Positions 8,583 to 17,031 of a stretch of DNA of 46,077 nucleotides are shown one piece after another (within the stretch, counting starts at the first letter, position 1; the number at the start of each line of letters is the position of its first letter). Position numbers and translations under genes: made by a program. This DNA is from JAHRVQ01 sp964548025. Its GTDB lineage: Bacteria; Pseudomonadota; Gammaproteobacteria; Pseudomonadales; Azotimanducaceae. A model generated the notes under the pieces. It searched no databases, was not told the DNA's origin, and saw only the letters and a program-made list of their open reading frames with translations. The stretch covers positions 1 through 46,077 of the forward strand of contig CAZJRI010000025.1 of NCBI GenBank assembly GCA_964548025.1, written 5' to 3'.

Positions 8583-10385
8583 TTATTCCTGCGGCATCGG
8601 TTGAGTGAGACCAACACTTATACCAGGGGGGATCTCACTATCGAGAAAAGTGTCGGTCCACAAATAACTGTCGTTCCATAGATAACCGTCATTCCATAGA
8701 AAACCATCATTCCAGAGGTATCCATCATTCCACAGAAATCCGTCGCTCCACAGATAACCATCATTCCAAAGGTAGCCGTCATTCCACAGGAAACCGTCGT
8801 TCCACAGATATCCGTCATTCCACAAATATCCGTCAGCCCCCATGACATAGAAACTGCCATCGGCATTCATATTTGCGCTGCCACCAAAATGCATCTCGCC
8901 GCCAAGATCGCTTTCGACATCTAGACCCCTGTTCGCGCAACCACTCATCGTGCTGTACACAGCCCGGTAGGCATTAATCATGCCCGCACCCTGCTGGAAA
9001 ATGCTGAAAGCGAGTCTGCCATCAAGCGTTGTCCCCGGCGCAGCACTAGCCATCAAACGACATTTCACGTCATCAGGTGTGAGATCCGGATTAAATTGCA
9101 GCATCAGTGCAACGACACCACTCGTTAACGCGGCTGCCTGCGATGTCCCCGACATCTGATAAAAACCATAGCCGTCATCGAACTCCGGGTGATTGCGAGC
9201 AAGTACGGTGTCTGATCTCATCAGGCCGATCATATGACCACCCGGAGCGACCAGGTCCGGTTTGATAAATCCTTCGAAGGTTGGTCCTGACGAAGAAAAA
9301 GAGGTGAGAAAATCATCAGCAGCATTGCCTGGTGTATAGTTGTCAGACATGGCACCTACTGTAATGATATAGGGCACATTACCCGGCACCCCGATAGTCA
9401 TCGCATCAGGACCGGTATTACCTGCAGAGGCGACAATGACAATACCTGTCTGATACGCCGCCATTACGGCCTGATTCAGCGGGTCATCCCAATAATGAGA
9501 TTGCACTACGCCGCTGATGGAAAGATTAATTATCCGGATACCATACCGTTCTCTATGGCGAACAATATAGTCAATCGCAGAGATAACTTTCACGTAGCTG
9601 CTCAGTCCATCTTTGTCGAACGCTTTTACCGAGACCAGATTGACGTCCGGGGCAATGCCGTTATAGCTTCCCGTTTTAGATCCATTGATGTCGTGTGATC
9701 GCTTACTACTGGCAATAATGCTGATCAGGTGAGAGCCATGACCATATTGATCGTCATACCGTTTTCGTGACTTACCGCTTCTGTTCTTTTTGCTCCTATG
9801 CTCCCGGTCCTCATCTGCTTTTTCCGGAGACCAGCGAGCAGGCCATGACTGCTGACTGACATCAACAGCAGCTAATACTCTGTGCCTGCCCCGAGTGTTT
9901 CTGAGAAGAGAGTGATGATGCCCCAGCCCTGAATCCACCACGGCTACGGTAACACCCCTACCTGTAATCCCTTCATGATGGAGCTGATCGGCACTGACCT
10001 GAGTAGGGTAGAAAGTATCCCGCCGACGGCCCTGCTTCGAGTACGGACCGGAGGAAGCTGCGGTCGCTACCAGATCCAGATCAGGATAAACACGTTTTAT
10101 ATTTACATCATCACACAATAGATTAAATTGATCTGGAGTCAGTTCTGCAGCAACTGAATTGATGATTGCCAGTACCTGCGTAATCTCCGCTCCGCTGCCT
10201 TCAACAGCGAGTCGTGCTCCGGCGAGTGAATATCCTTGTACTATATATGGCTTGGTTTGTGATAAGAGGTTTTCGCGATTGATCGTAAAGGTTGCACCTG
10301 ATAGAACCAACGCAACAATCAGGACAGAAATGAGCTGAATCTTCCAGTTCTTGCTCAGGGTCCACTTGACTTCCGTTGAGCTCAT
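8583..10385 (-). CDS. S8 (subtilisin) family serine protease with C-terminal YLWNDG repeats
   Basis: A 600-residue exported protease. A hydrophobic helix at about 17-36 is a signal peptide or anchor. Residues 40-130 look like an inhibitor-type propeptide. The catalytic triad is visible: Asp151 (VAVVDSGLG), His216 (YGHGSHL) and Ser415 (MSGTSQAA), with the oxyanion Asn323 in ASAGNTG. A lysine/arginine-rich insertion (about 190-210) lies between the Asp and His. After the catalytic domain, residues 518-577 are ten hexapeptide copies of D-G-(Y/F)-L-W-(N/S/T), followed by a short tail. It is the first gene of the signalling operon and is preceded by a GGAAG ribosome-binding site. It may generate or modify the ligand of the downstream propeller sensor; that link rests on operon context only. 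Confidence 0.92.
   Translation of the reverse strand: MSSTEVKWTLSKNWKIQLISVLIVALVLSGATFTINRENLLSQTKPYIVQGYSLAGARLAVEGSGAEITQVLAIINSVAAELTPDQFNLLCDDVNIKRVYPDLDLVATAASSGPYSKQGRRRDTFYPTQVSADQLHHEGITGRGVTVAVVDSGLGHHHSLLRNTRGRHRVLAAVDVSQQSWPARWSPEKADEDREHRSKKNRSGKSRKRYDDQYGHGSHLISIIASSKRSHDINGSKTGSYNGIAPDVNLVSVKAFDKDGLSSYVKVISAIDYIVRHRERYGIRIINLSISGVVQSHYWDDPLNQAVMAAYQTGIVIVASAGNTGPDAMTIGVPGNVPYIITVGAMSDNYTPGNAADDFLTSFSSSGPTFEGFIKPDLVAPGGHMIGLMRSDTVLARNHPEFDDGYGFYQMSGTSQAAALTSGVVALMLQFNPDLTPDDVKCRLMASAAPGTTLDGRLAFSIFQQGAGMINAYRAVYSTMSGCANRGLDVESDLGGEMHFGGSANMNADGSFYVMGADGYLWNDGYLWNDGFLWNDGYLWNDGYLWSDGFLWNDGYLWNDGFLWNDGYLWNDSYLWTDTFLDSEIPPGISVGLTQPMPQE
8655..8834 (-). repeat. 18-bp coding tandem repeat (DGYLWN hexapeptide), 10 copies
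   Basis: Ten contiguous 18-bp units inside the S8 protease encode DGYLWN or DGFLWN with minor changes (one DGYLWS, one DSYLWT). The amino acids are better conserved than the bases: codons for Tyr/Phe, Leu and Gly vary at third positions, so selection on protein appears to accompany repeat expansion. An eleventh degenerate unit (DTFLDS) follows at the C-terminal side. Confidence 0.95.
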
Positions 10386-10718
10386 TTTCGCTTCCAGTTA
10401 CAGCCGGGAATGATCATTAATGTACCGGGCTTATGTAACGGAAGTATCCCCCCTATGTGATTTTTGTAATAATTCTGTCGTTATCCTGTAAAAAACCCGT
10501 CAATTTTTCCCTAAATATCGTATAAGTCTCGATCCCGGTGTCACGTATCCGATTTCATGATCAAGAATTATACAACCGGACCAGCTATTATAAGGGATGG
10601 GAGAGGGGTATATAGTTCACAAGGGGCCAATCAGACGGGTGGTCTGCAGCATTTATACGCTGATTACCAGGATCAGCCACCTCATCAAGGACTCACAGCA
10701 GTAGAGATGTTGTAAAAA
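10386..10718. promoter_or_regulatory. 333-nt divergent intergenic region
   Basis: This region separates the protease-kinase operon (minus) from the OmpR-type regulator (plus), so it should hold promoters for both. It has AT-rich patches (about 10460-10530 and 10560-10590) but no palindrome or promoter hexamer pair that I can defend. Only the protease ribosome-binding site GGAAG near 10391 is clear. Confidence 0.4.
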
Positions 10719-11441
10719 ATGACAGACCAGCCAACACGCATTCTTGTGGTGGATGACGACGAAGCCATATGCCGCATGCTAAGGCGTTACCTTGAATTGG
10801 AAGGATTCGAGGTAATTATCGCCAATGACGCAGATGGTATGAGAGATCAGTTGATTCATGCAGAACTGGTTGTACTGGATCTGCATTTGCCCAACGCACA
10901 CGGATTGGACCTCACCCGCGAAATCCGCCAGAAAAGACCTGAATTGGGCATCATCATATTGACCGGCAGCACTGACTCGGTAGATCGGGTCGTCGGCCTT
11001 GAAGTGGGTGCTGACGACTATGTAAACAAACCCTATAACGAAAGAGAGTTACTTGCCCGTATTAGGAGTGTGCTACGCCGCACCCAGGAATCCCCTGGCG
11101 TTGAGGTTGATAACGCATCGAGCCTCAGGTTCGCCAATTTTAAACTTGATCTGAACAGCCGCCAGCTACTCGATGAAAACGATCAAATTATCGTCTTAAC
11201 CAGCCATGAATTCCTGCTGATATCGTTAATGGCCAGAAGTAATAATACTGTGCTGACACGCGACCGGATATTGGACGAATTGTCTGACAGAAACTGGGCA
11301 CCATCAGACCGAAGTGTCGACCAATTGATTGTTAAATTGAGGAGAAAAATCGAATCAGATCAAAAACACCCGGAGATCATTAAGACGGTACGAGGTGCAG
11401 GCTACAAGTTTGACACAAAAGTTGAGTGGGCTTCTGACTAA
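10719..11441 (+). CDS. OmpR/PhoB-family response regulator
   Basis: A 240-residue DNA-binding response regulator. The receiver domain (about 6-120) has Asp12/Asp13, phospho-acceptor Asp54 in VVLDLHLPNAHG, Thr82 in LTGS and Lys104 in YVNKPY. A winged-helix Trans_reg_C domain (about 140-235) has the typical LTSHEFLLISLMA, LTRDRILDEL, DRSVDQLIVKLRRKI and IKTVRGAGYKF segments. It is transcribed divergently from the protease-sensor-kinase operon and has no dedicated kinase beside it, so the hybrid kinase system across the intergenic region is the best candidate partner. That pairing is an inference. Confidence 0.93.
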   Translation: MTDQPTRILVVDDDEAICRMLRRYLELEGFEVIIANDADGMRDQLIHAELVVLDLHLPNAHGLDLTREIRQKRPELGIIILTGSTDSVDRVVGLEVGADDYVNKPYNERELLARIRSVLRRTQESPGVEVDNASSLRFANFKLDLNSRQLLDENDQIIVLTSHEFLLISLMARSNNTVLTRDRILDELSDRNWAPSDRSVDQLIVKLRRKIESDQKHPEIIKTVRGAGYKFDTKVEWASD

Positions 11442-11492
11442 CCTGATACTTACTCAGGCAATCATTCTTTCTCAGATCGTTTTGCCATTCGA

Positions 11493-11520
11493 AAGCCCGG
11501 GCTCTGCACTCACAGAGTGT
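11493..11520. repeat. Possible remnant of a dispersed repeat
   Basis: Downstream of the OmpR-type gene, the bases around CCCGGGCTCTGCACTCACAG share an exact 13-mer, GGCTCTGCACTCA (11500-11512), with the right end of the inverted-repeat element near 38924-38936, and the flanks are partly similar (CGAAA before it, AGA-TG after it). It may be a solo end of the same repeat family. The match is short. Confidence 0.35.
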
Positions 11521-11613
11521 CCACAAACTGGTCCTGGTCGGATCAACATTCAGACTATAAGACTGCTAGAATGATCGCTCTTTATCGCAATCAACCTGAA
11601 AGGAAATCAAACT

Positions 11614-12030
11614 TTGACAATTGTAAAGGTCGTAGAAAGTATTAAAGCTGATGCGAAATCGGTGTGGGATATTCTGGGTGACTTTGGCGGAATAAAAGTA
11701 GGTGGGCCCGTCACCGCTTTTGAGGTCGAGGGTGAGGGTGTGGGAGCCGTTCGAACGATCACCATGGGTGGTGCATTGATCGTTGAGCGCCTGGAAGCAT
11801 TCGACCCGGAAAACTTTACATTTACCTATGCCATCATTAACGAAGACTGTCCCCTGCCGGTATCCGATTACAGTGCAACAGTCGAAATCACAGCTAGTGA
11901 AGGTGGTTGTACAGTCAACTGGACAGGTAACTTTGAGCCCAAGGGTCAGGCCGAAGATGAGGCAAAAGAAATGGTAAGAGGCATCTATACGGGTGCAATT
12001 ACCGGTGCGAGGAATGCGTTGGAGAGCTAG
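11614..12030 (+). CDS. SRPBCC (polyketide cyclase/MxaD-like) family protein
   Basis: A 138-residue single-domain protein of the START/SRPBCC fold. The N-terminal strand (VKVVESIKADAKSVWDILGDF) has the typical W-x(3)-DF entrance helix. A beta sheet follows with GEGVGAVRTITM, IVERLEAFD, FTFTYAIINEDCPLPVSDYSATVEI and CTVNWTGNFEP, then a long C-terminal helix. The start codon is TTG at 11614, supported by AAAGGA nine bases upstream. Members bind small hydrophobic ligands; the ligand here is unknown. The gene stands alone. Confidence 0.8.
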   Translation: MTIVKVVESIKADAKSVWDILGDFGGIKVGGPVTAFEVEGEGVGAVRTITMGGALIVERLEAFDPENFTFTYAIINEDCPLPVSDYSATVEITASEGGCTVNWTGNFEPKGQAEDEAKEMVRGIYTGAITGARNALES

Positions 12031-12082
12031 CAACTCGCTTCGTGTTCAAAACAGCTAATGTTGCATATAACTCGAAAACATT

Positions 12083-12130
12083 AACGCGACAACAATAGCG
12101 CGACAACAATAACGCGACAACAATAGCGCA
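12083..12130. repeat. 14-bp tandem repeat, about 3.4 copies
   Basis: Units at 12083-12096, 12097-12110 and 12111-12124 read A(A/G)CGCGACAACAAT, with a partial unit following. The second base alternates A, G, A, G, so the array is also a 28-bp unit present about 1.6 times. It lies in the noncoding gap between the SRPBCC and crotonase genes. Confidence 0.9.
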
Positions 12131-12225
12131 ACCAACTTTTGAAGCCAGTGACTTTATACCTGGTCTGGTGACACTCGGGCATCTTTTAATCAAATACCGG
12201 CATTCCCGGACAGAATATAACCAAA

Positions 12226-12258
12226 TGGTAAGATACTGCTGACAACAGTATCTTACCA
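12226..12258. promoter_or_regulatory. Perfect 13-bp inverted repeat upstream of the crotonase gene
   Basis: TGGTAAGATACTG (12226-12238) is followed after a 7-nt spacer by its exact reverse complement (12246-12258). The element ends 32 nt before the crotonase ATG. It could be an operator for a dimeric repressor or, as RNA, a strong 5'-leader hairpin. There is no T-run after it, so a terminator is less likely. Confidence 0.75.
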
Positions 12259-12290
12259 ACAAGTAAACTGATGCATCTTGGAGCACAACC

Positions 12291-13041
12291 ATGGAATATT
12301 CTGAAATCCTCGTCGAAAAACTGGATCGTGTCCTGAAAATCACACTGAACCGACCACACTATCGAAACGCAATAGGCCGGATCACAATTGAAGAACTGGA
12401 TGATGCATTTATGACCGCTGCGGATGATGACGAGGTCGGCGTTATCGTTCTCTGCGCGAAGGGAGATCACTTTTCAGGAGGTCATGATATCGGCACACCA
12501 GAGAAGGTTGCAGACGATGAAGAACGTCCCTTCCCCGATGGTGTACCCGGCACATTTCACAGAAGCTGGTATCTCTATATTGAACATGGATTGCGCTGGC
12601 GAAATCTCCCAAAGCCCACAATCGCGGTCATTCAGGGTAAGTGCATCTGGGGTGGATGGATGCTGGCAACCACCATGGATATTATCTTTGCTGCTGAAGA
12701 TGCGCAGTTTCTGGGGTCGAACTTTCAATACTTTTCCGTGCCCTGGGATATTGGTATCCGCAAGGCCAAGGAGATCCTGTTTGAGCCGAGGTTCATTACA
12801 GCCAAAGAAGCCCAGGATCTCGGTTTCGTTAATCGGGTGTTGCCTGATCAGGCTGAGGCGGAGAAGGAGGCCATGGCATACGCACAAAGGGTTGCAACAA
12901 ACAGCCTGTTTAATCTGCGCATGACCAAAGTGAATATCAATATGGCGCAGGACATGCAGGGGTNNNNNNNNNNGGCGGGTGGCACCTATTCCGGTGGCTG
13001 AGGAGAATCTTAGAAAGGCGAGAGGGATTCGTTCTGACTGA
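12291..13041 (+). CDS. Enoyl-CoA hydratase/isomerase family protein (interrupted by an assembly gap)
   Basis: A crotonase-fold protein. Visible features are the N-terminal VLKITLNRPHYRNAI, the oxyanion segment GDHFSGGHDIGT and the second oxyanion-forming region KCIWGGWMLATTMDIIFA. These are followed by PWDIGIRKAKEIL and ITAKEAQDLGFVNRVLP. Ten Ns at 12964-12973 interrupt it near codon 225. After the gap, a frame different from that of the upstream part gives VAPIPVAEENLRKARGIRSD and a stop at 13039-13041, a normal crotonase C-terminus. The gap is thus a placeholder of wrong length, not a real truncation. The ATG has GGAG seven bases upstream. The usual catalytic glutamates are not obvious, so the reaction cannot be assigned. 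It is followed by an SDR gene. Confidence 0.82.
12964..12973. other. Assembly gap (10 N)
   Basis: A run of ten N inside the crotonase gene. The reading frame before it does not match the protein-like frame after it, so the true missing length is not 10 bases. Confidence 0.95.
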
Positions 13042-13154
13042 AATAAGTCCCGAATCAAATCAGTTTATCTCCGGACTGTTTGCAATTAGCCGAATCTTTG
13101 ACAGCCGCTCGCTTGAAGTTCATCGTAGATCCTTTATTGAAACTGGTATTCAAC

Positions 13155-13946
13155 ATGACTCAACTTAAAGGGAAGGTTGCCATCGTAACGGGTGGTGGCA
13201 GAGGGATTGGTCAGGGTATTGTCTTCGCGCTGGCCGATGCAGGCGCAGATATCGTTATTGCCGATGTTGATCTGGCAAATGCCAACGAAACGGCGGAAGC
13301 GGTCAAAGCCCGTGATCGAAGATCGACAGTTGTTGAGGTGGATGTTACCAATGATGGTTCCGTCAAAACTGGTATCGCAGCAGCTATTGAACAATTCGGC
13401 AAGATAGACATCCTGATTAACAATGCTGGCGTCGTCCCGAATCATGTAGGGCGGGCAACGGAGCAGGAAGATTTTGATCTCTGTTTTGAAGTCAATCTTC
13501 GAGGGATCTGGACAATGACGTCAGCTTTGATTCCACATTTCAGGGAAAATGGTGCTGGCAAAATTATCAATATTGCATCAATTGCCGGTCGCAAGGGCGG
13601 TCGGGGTCTTGCGCCCTATTCTGCTTCCAAGGCTGGTGCTATCAGCCTGACCCAGTCGCTCGCCGCAGAACTCGGTTCAAATAATATCAACGTCAACGCG
13701 ATCTGTCCGGGACTGCTCTGGACACCGATGTGGCAAAAACTTGAGGGCATGTTTAACCGCACTGACGACACGGCAATCGTGGATCAAAGAGCTTCATTTG
13801 ATGCCTTTATCAAGTCAAGCTGCCCGCTTCAGCGAGAACAGACGCCAGAGGATATTGGTAATGCTGCAGTGTTTCTTGTTTCTGAAGCTGCCAGAAATAT
13901 CACCGGTCAGGCTTTGAATGTTGATGGTGGTATTGAGATGAATTAG
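13155..13946 (+). CDS. Short-chain dehydrogenase/reductase (SDR), classical type
   Basis: A 263-residue NAD(P)-dependent oxidoreductase. The Rossmann motif TGGGRGIG (residues about 12-19), Asp after the second strand (IADVD, suggesting NAD preference), NNAG, the catalytic Ser in NIASIAG, YSASK and a C-terminal ITGQALNVDGG are all present. The ATG at 13155 is preferred to an in-frame TTG at 13080, since the fold starts at MTQLKGKVAIVTGG. It follows the crotonase by 113 nt on the same strand and may share its transcript. Probably it oxidises a hydroxyacyl or hydroxy intermediate; the substrate is unknown. Confidence 0.9.
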   Translation: MTQLKGKVAIVTGGGRGIGQGIVFALADAGADIVIADVDLANANETAEAVKARDRRSTVVEVDVTNDGSVKTGIAAAIEQFGKIDILINNAGVVPNHVGRATEQEDFDLCFEVNLRGIWTMTSALIPHFRENGAGKIINIASIAGRKGGRGLAPYSASKAGAISLTQSLAAELGSNNINVNAICPGLLWTPMWQKLEGMFNRTDDTAIVDQRASFDAFIKSSCPLQREQTPEDIGNAAVFLVSEAARNITGQALNVDGGIEMN

Positions 13947-13993
13947 CGCCGTGGTTGTGCAGTTGAATATTGGCAGGCTGTTTATTTCAGGGA

Positions 13994-14965
13994 CTATCCT
14001 CCGATAAGCCCCAGAACCCGTTCTTCAAACAGATCGGCAAATCGCTCAACGTCTACCTCAAGTGCGACCCTGGCATTAATGTCCGGATGCTTGAAGATCG
14101 CTCGTTGAAAGGACTTATGATGAGAAACACTCATCCCCTGTGCCGGGCCATGTCCCACTTCCATCTCCACATAAGACTCCTTGAGCGTCACAAGTCCGGG
14201 ATCAATTGTCACTGCCATGGCCAGGCTGTCGTACAGGTGCAGAGAGCCATCACCACTACCCGCAGACATAATCTCAAACCAGGGTGCGGTCGACTCAAGT
14301 ACAAACTTGCCCAGGGCAGTCCCTGACTTTGCACAATCCTGAACCTGTTTCGGGTAGAGATGAGTCTGGTGACAGACATCCAGACCTACCATCGTCAGAT
14401 CTGTACCTGATCGAAATACGATATCCGCCGCATCGGGATCCTGCCAATAGTTGAACTCTGCAGCAGGTGCGATATTACCTGCGCATTCTGCAGTTCCGCC
14501 CATCATTACGATGCCTTTAAGGGCGCCTGCAAACTCAGGGGACTTCTGAATTGCTGTACCCACATTGGTCAGTGGTCCGATTGTTACGAGCGTAATCTCA
14601 TCCGGATTAGCAAGTACTGTCTCTATGAGAAACGAAACAGCATCGGCATCTTCATCTTCCGGTTCGAGCATCTCTGTTATCTGTTCGGAACTGTAACGAC
14701 GCTCGAGTAATCCGATCTGGATCTCCCGCTTTTCATTCATTGGCCTCAAACAACCACGTTTGAGGGGTACCTCTTCGCGACCCATGAGCCTGAGCAGATG
14801 ATGCGCGTTTGAATAGCCCTTCTCAGCAGGTACATTGCCCTGCACGATGGTAATTCCATCAACTGTCAGTTCTGGTGAGTTCAGTGCCAGCATAATGGCA
14901 AAGCTGTCTTCCGGGTCTCCACCGAGGGTGCCCATCGCTGGATCTGTATCGATTATAATTCTCAT
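13994..14965 (-). CDS. Inosine-uridine nucleoside hydrolase family protein
   Basis: A 323-residue protein of the IUNH fold. The calcium-site motif appears at the N-terminus as IIIDTDPAMGTLGGDPEDSFAI, a spaced variant of DTDPGxDD. Other family segments are VTIGPLTNVGTA, GIVMMGGTA, AEFNYWQDPDAADIVF and MVGLDVCHQT. The His in the last segment and the Asp in the first match catalytic positions of the family. The insertion between DTDP and DD is seen in some nucleoside or pyrimidine hydrolase subgroups. It is convergent with the SDR gene and divergent from the ThuA gene. The substrate could be a ribonucleoside or an analogous N-glycoside. Confidence 0.88.
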   Translation of the reverse strand: MRIIIDTDPAMGTLGGDPEDSFAIMLALNSPELTVDGITIVQGNVPAEKGYSNAHHLLRLMGREEVPLKRGCLRPMNEKREIQIGLLERRYSSEQITEMLEPEDEDADAVSFLIETVLANPDEITLVTIGPLTNVGTAIQKSPEFAGALKGIVMMGGTAECAGNIAPAAEFNYWQDPDAADIVFRSGTDLTMVGLDVCHQTHLYPKQVQDCAKSGTALGKFVLESTAPWFEIMSAGSGDGSLHLYDSLAMAVTIDPGLVTLKESYVEMEVGHGPAQGMSVSHHKSFQRAIFKHPDINARVALEVDVERFADLFEERVLGLIGG

Positions 14966-15080
14966 GTACTGAAGTTTACGTTAAGCGTTGCAGGAATGCC
15001 GCACTATTTTAACTCGATGAAGTGAAAGGGTATGCTCTCGGACAATACTTCTTTTTCGATCGAAATTCAGGGGAGAATTT

Positions 15081-15794
15081 GTGGCTCAGACAACACGCAT
15101 AAAAACAAAAAAGCGAAAGGCTGCTCTTCTGGTCTGGGGAGGCTGGAACGGACATACACCCGAAGCATGTGCCAATCTGTTTGCGCCCTGGCTCGAATCA
15201 AGGGGATACCGGGTAGTGGTCTCAGACTCCCTTGATATCTATACCAATAAACGCCGCATGCGCAAATTCGATCTGATCGTACCGATCTGGACTATGGGTG
15301 AGATCAGCCATCCTCAATGGCTGGGGTTGAAAGACGCTATTTTAAACGGTGCAAACGTGGCTGGCTGGCACGGTGGTATGTGTGATTCGTTTCGGAACAA
15401 TACCGAGTACCAGTTTATGACCGGAGGACAGTGGGTCGTACATCCTGGTGGCATCATTCGCTACAAGGTAAACCTGGCCGGTAAAAACGATCCCATCACC
15501 CGTGGATTGAAGGATTTCTGGATGATGTCTGAACAATACTATATGCATACCGACCCTGGTAACGAGGTACTCGCAACAACCACGTTCAGCGGTAAGCATG
15601 ATAATACCCCGTGGATCAGGGGCACCCGGATGCCGGTAGTCTGGAAGCGACGCTATGGTAATTCACGGATCTTTTATTCTTCTCTGGGACATGTCGCGGA
15701 TGATTTCAAAACGCCTGAAGCATTGGAAATCATAAAGAGAGGCATGTTGTGGGCAATCGGCGACAAGGTCGTATCCGAACTCGAGTCAGCCTGA
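15081..15794 (+). CDS. ThuA-like domain protein
   Basis: A 237-residue protein with the ThuA (trehalose-utilisation) class-I-amidotransferase-like fold: RKAALLVWGGWNGHTP at the start, FDLIVPIWTMGEI, NGANVAGWHGGMCDSF, YQFMTGGQWVVHPGG and RIFYSSLGHVADDF near the end. The GTG start at 15081 is supported by AGGGGAGA seven bases upstream. It is directly followed, 9 nt on, by a Gfo/Idh/MocA oxidoreductase, a common pairing in sugar metabolism clusters. The enzymatic role of ThuA proteins is poorly defined; a function in sugar or keto-sugar metabolism is inferred. Confidence 0.88.
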   Translation: MAQTTRIKTKKRKAALLVWGGWNGHTPEACANLFAPWLESRGYRVVVSDSLDIYTNKRRMRKFDLIVPIWTMGEISHPQWLGLKDAILNGANVAGWHGGMCDSFRNNTEYQFMTGGQWVVHPGGIIRYKVNLAGKNDPITRGLKDFWMMSEQYYMHTDPGNEVLATTTFSGKHDNTPWIRGTRMPVVWKRRYGNSRIFYSSLGHVADDFKTPEALEIIKRGMLWAIGDKVVSELESA

Positions 15795-15803
15795 GGAATC
15801 ACA

Positions 15804-16895
15804 ATGAAGAAAACAGGGATAGGCATCATAGGATGTGGCAACATAAGCGGGATCTATTTCAAAAACCTCTGCACCACTTTCAAAAATATTGAAGTAAAAG
15901 CCTGCGCCGATCTCATCCCGAAGAGAGCAGAGGCAAAGATCAATGATTATCCGGAGGTGCAACTTTCGAGCCTGGCAGAGATTCTTGCCAACCCTGAGAT
16001 CGAGATCATCGTCAATCTGACGACACCACCGGGACATTTTCCCGTCGCCATGCAGGCTGTACAGGCGGGAAAGCACGTCCATAGTGAAAAACCGCTCGTG
16101 CTTACCCGCGACGAGGGTTTGCAACTGCTGAATATTGCCAGGGAAAACGGCGTACGTGTTGGTGGTGCTCCTGATACCTTCATGGGAGGTGGTATTCAGA
16201 CCTGTCGATCAATAATTGACAAAGGAGAGATCGGTCAGCCCATTGGCGCACACGCATTTATGCTTTGTCACGGCCACGAGAACTGGCACCCGGACCCGGA
16301 GTTCTACTACAAGGAAGGTGGCGGCCCCATGTTCGATATGGGGCCCTATTATCTCACCGCCCTTGTATCATTGTTAGGACCTGTAAAAAGAGTGACGGGT
16401 TCAACGCGGATCAGTTTTCCCGAACGAACCATTACGAGCGACAACAAGTATGGTGAAAAAATAAAAGTTGAGGTACCGACCCACGTGACTGGCGTACTGG
16501 ACTTCGCCTCAGGCGCAATAGGCACCATAACGACCAGTTTCGATGTATGGGCGGCCAATGTTCCAAGGATCGAGATTTTTGGTACCGAAGGCTCGCTCAA
16601 CGTACCTGATCCTAATACTTTCGGTGGTACGCCTATGATCAGACGTACGGATGACGACGATTGGCGTGAGGTTCCCCTTTCCCATTCATATACGGAGAAT
16701 TCACGCGGTATTGCGATTGCAGATATGGCAGCGGCTATTAATGAAGGACGATCGCATCGAGCATCCGGTGACCTTGCCTATCATATCCTCGATATCATGC
16801 ATGCCATTCAGGATGCTTCGGATACTGGCAGACATGTTCTTTTGGAAAGTAGTTGCGAGAGACCAGAACCGCTATCTGATTCCATGACTTTTTGA
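15804..16895 (+). CDS. Gfo/Idh/MocA family oxidoreductase
   Basis: A 363-residue NAD(P)-dependent dehydrogenase. The N-terminal Rossmann fold has GIIGCGNISGIY, and the family EKP motif is in HVHSEKPL. The C-terminal alpha/beta domain includes GGGPMFDMGPYYLTALVSLLGPV, with the conserved D and Y near the substrate pocket, and GTEGSLNVPDPN. The ATG has GAGG seven bases upstream, overlapping the stop of the ThuA gene, so the two are translationally close. Likely substrates are sugars or inositols; the exact one cannot be read from sequence. Confidence 0.9.
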   Translation: MKKTGIGIIGCGNISGIYFKNLCTTFKNIEVKACADLIPKRAEAKINDYPEVQLSSLAEILANPEIEIIVNLTTPPGHFPVAMQAVQAGKHVHSEKPLVLTRDEGLQLLNIARENGVRVGGAPDTFMGGGIQTCRSIIDKGEIGQPIGAHAFMLCHGHENWHPDPEFYYKEGGGPMFDMGPYYLTALVSLLGPVKRVTGSTRISFPERTITSDNKYGEKIKVEVPTHVTGVLDFASGAIGTITTSFDVWAANVPRIEIFGTEGSLNVPDPNTFGGTPMIRRTDDDDWREVPLSHSYTENSRGIAIADMAAAINEGRSHRASGDLAYHILDIMHAIQDASDTGRHVLLESSCERPEPLSDSMTF

Positions 16896-17031
16896 TCTAC
16901 CTGAAAGTTTTGATTCAGTTTCAGAGTTCGTTTTGGGCTAAAGAGTACCATTCGAACCTGATCATCTTTATTGATAAGATCTACCGGAATGGGGGTTATA
17001 TCCTGCCACCACTATTTAAAGAGAATTCAGG

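Noticed and set aside
8618..8866. An 82-residue reading frame within the protease repeat region
   Set aside because: It is an alternate-frame shadow of the 18-bp repeat, with repetitive CGMT-like residues and no ribosome-binding site.
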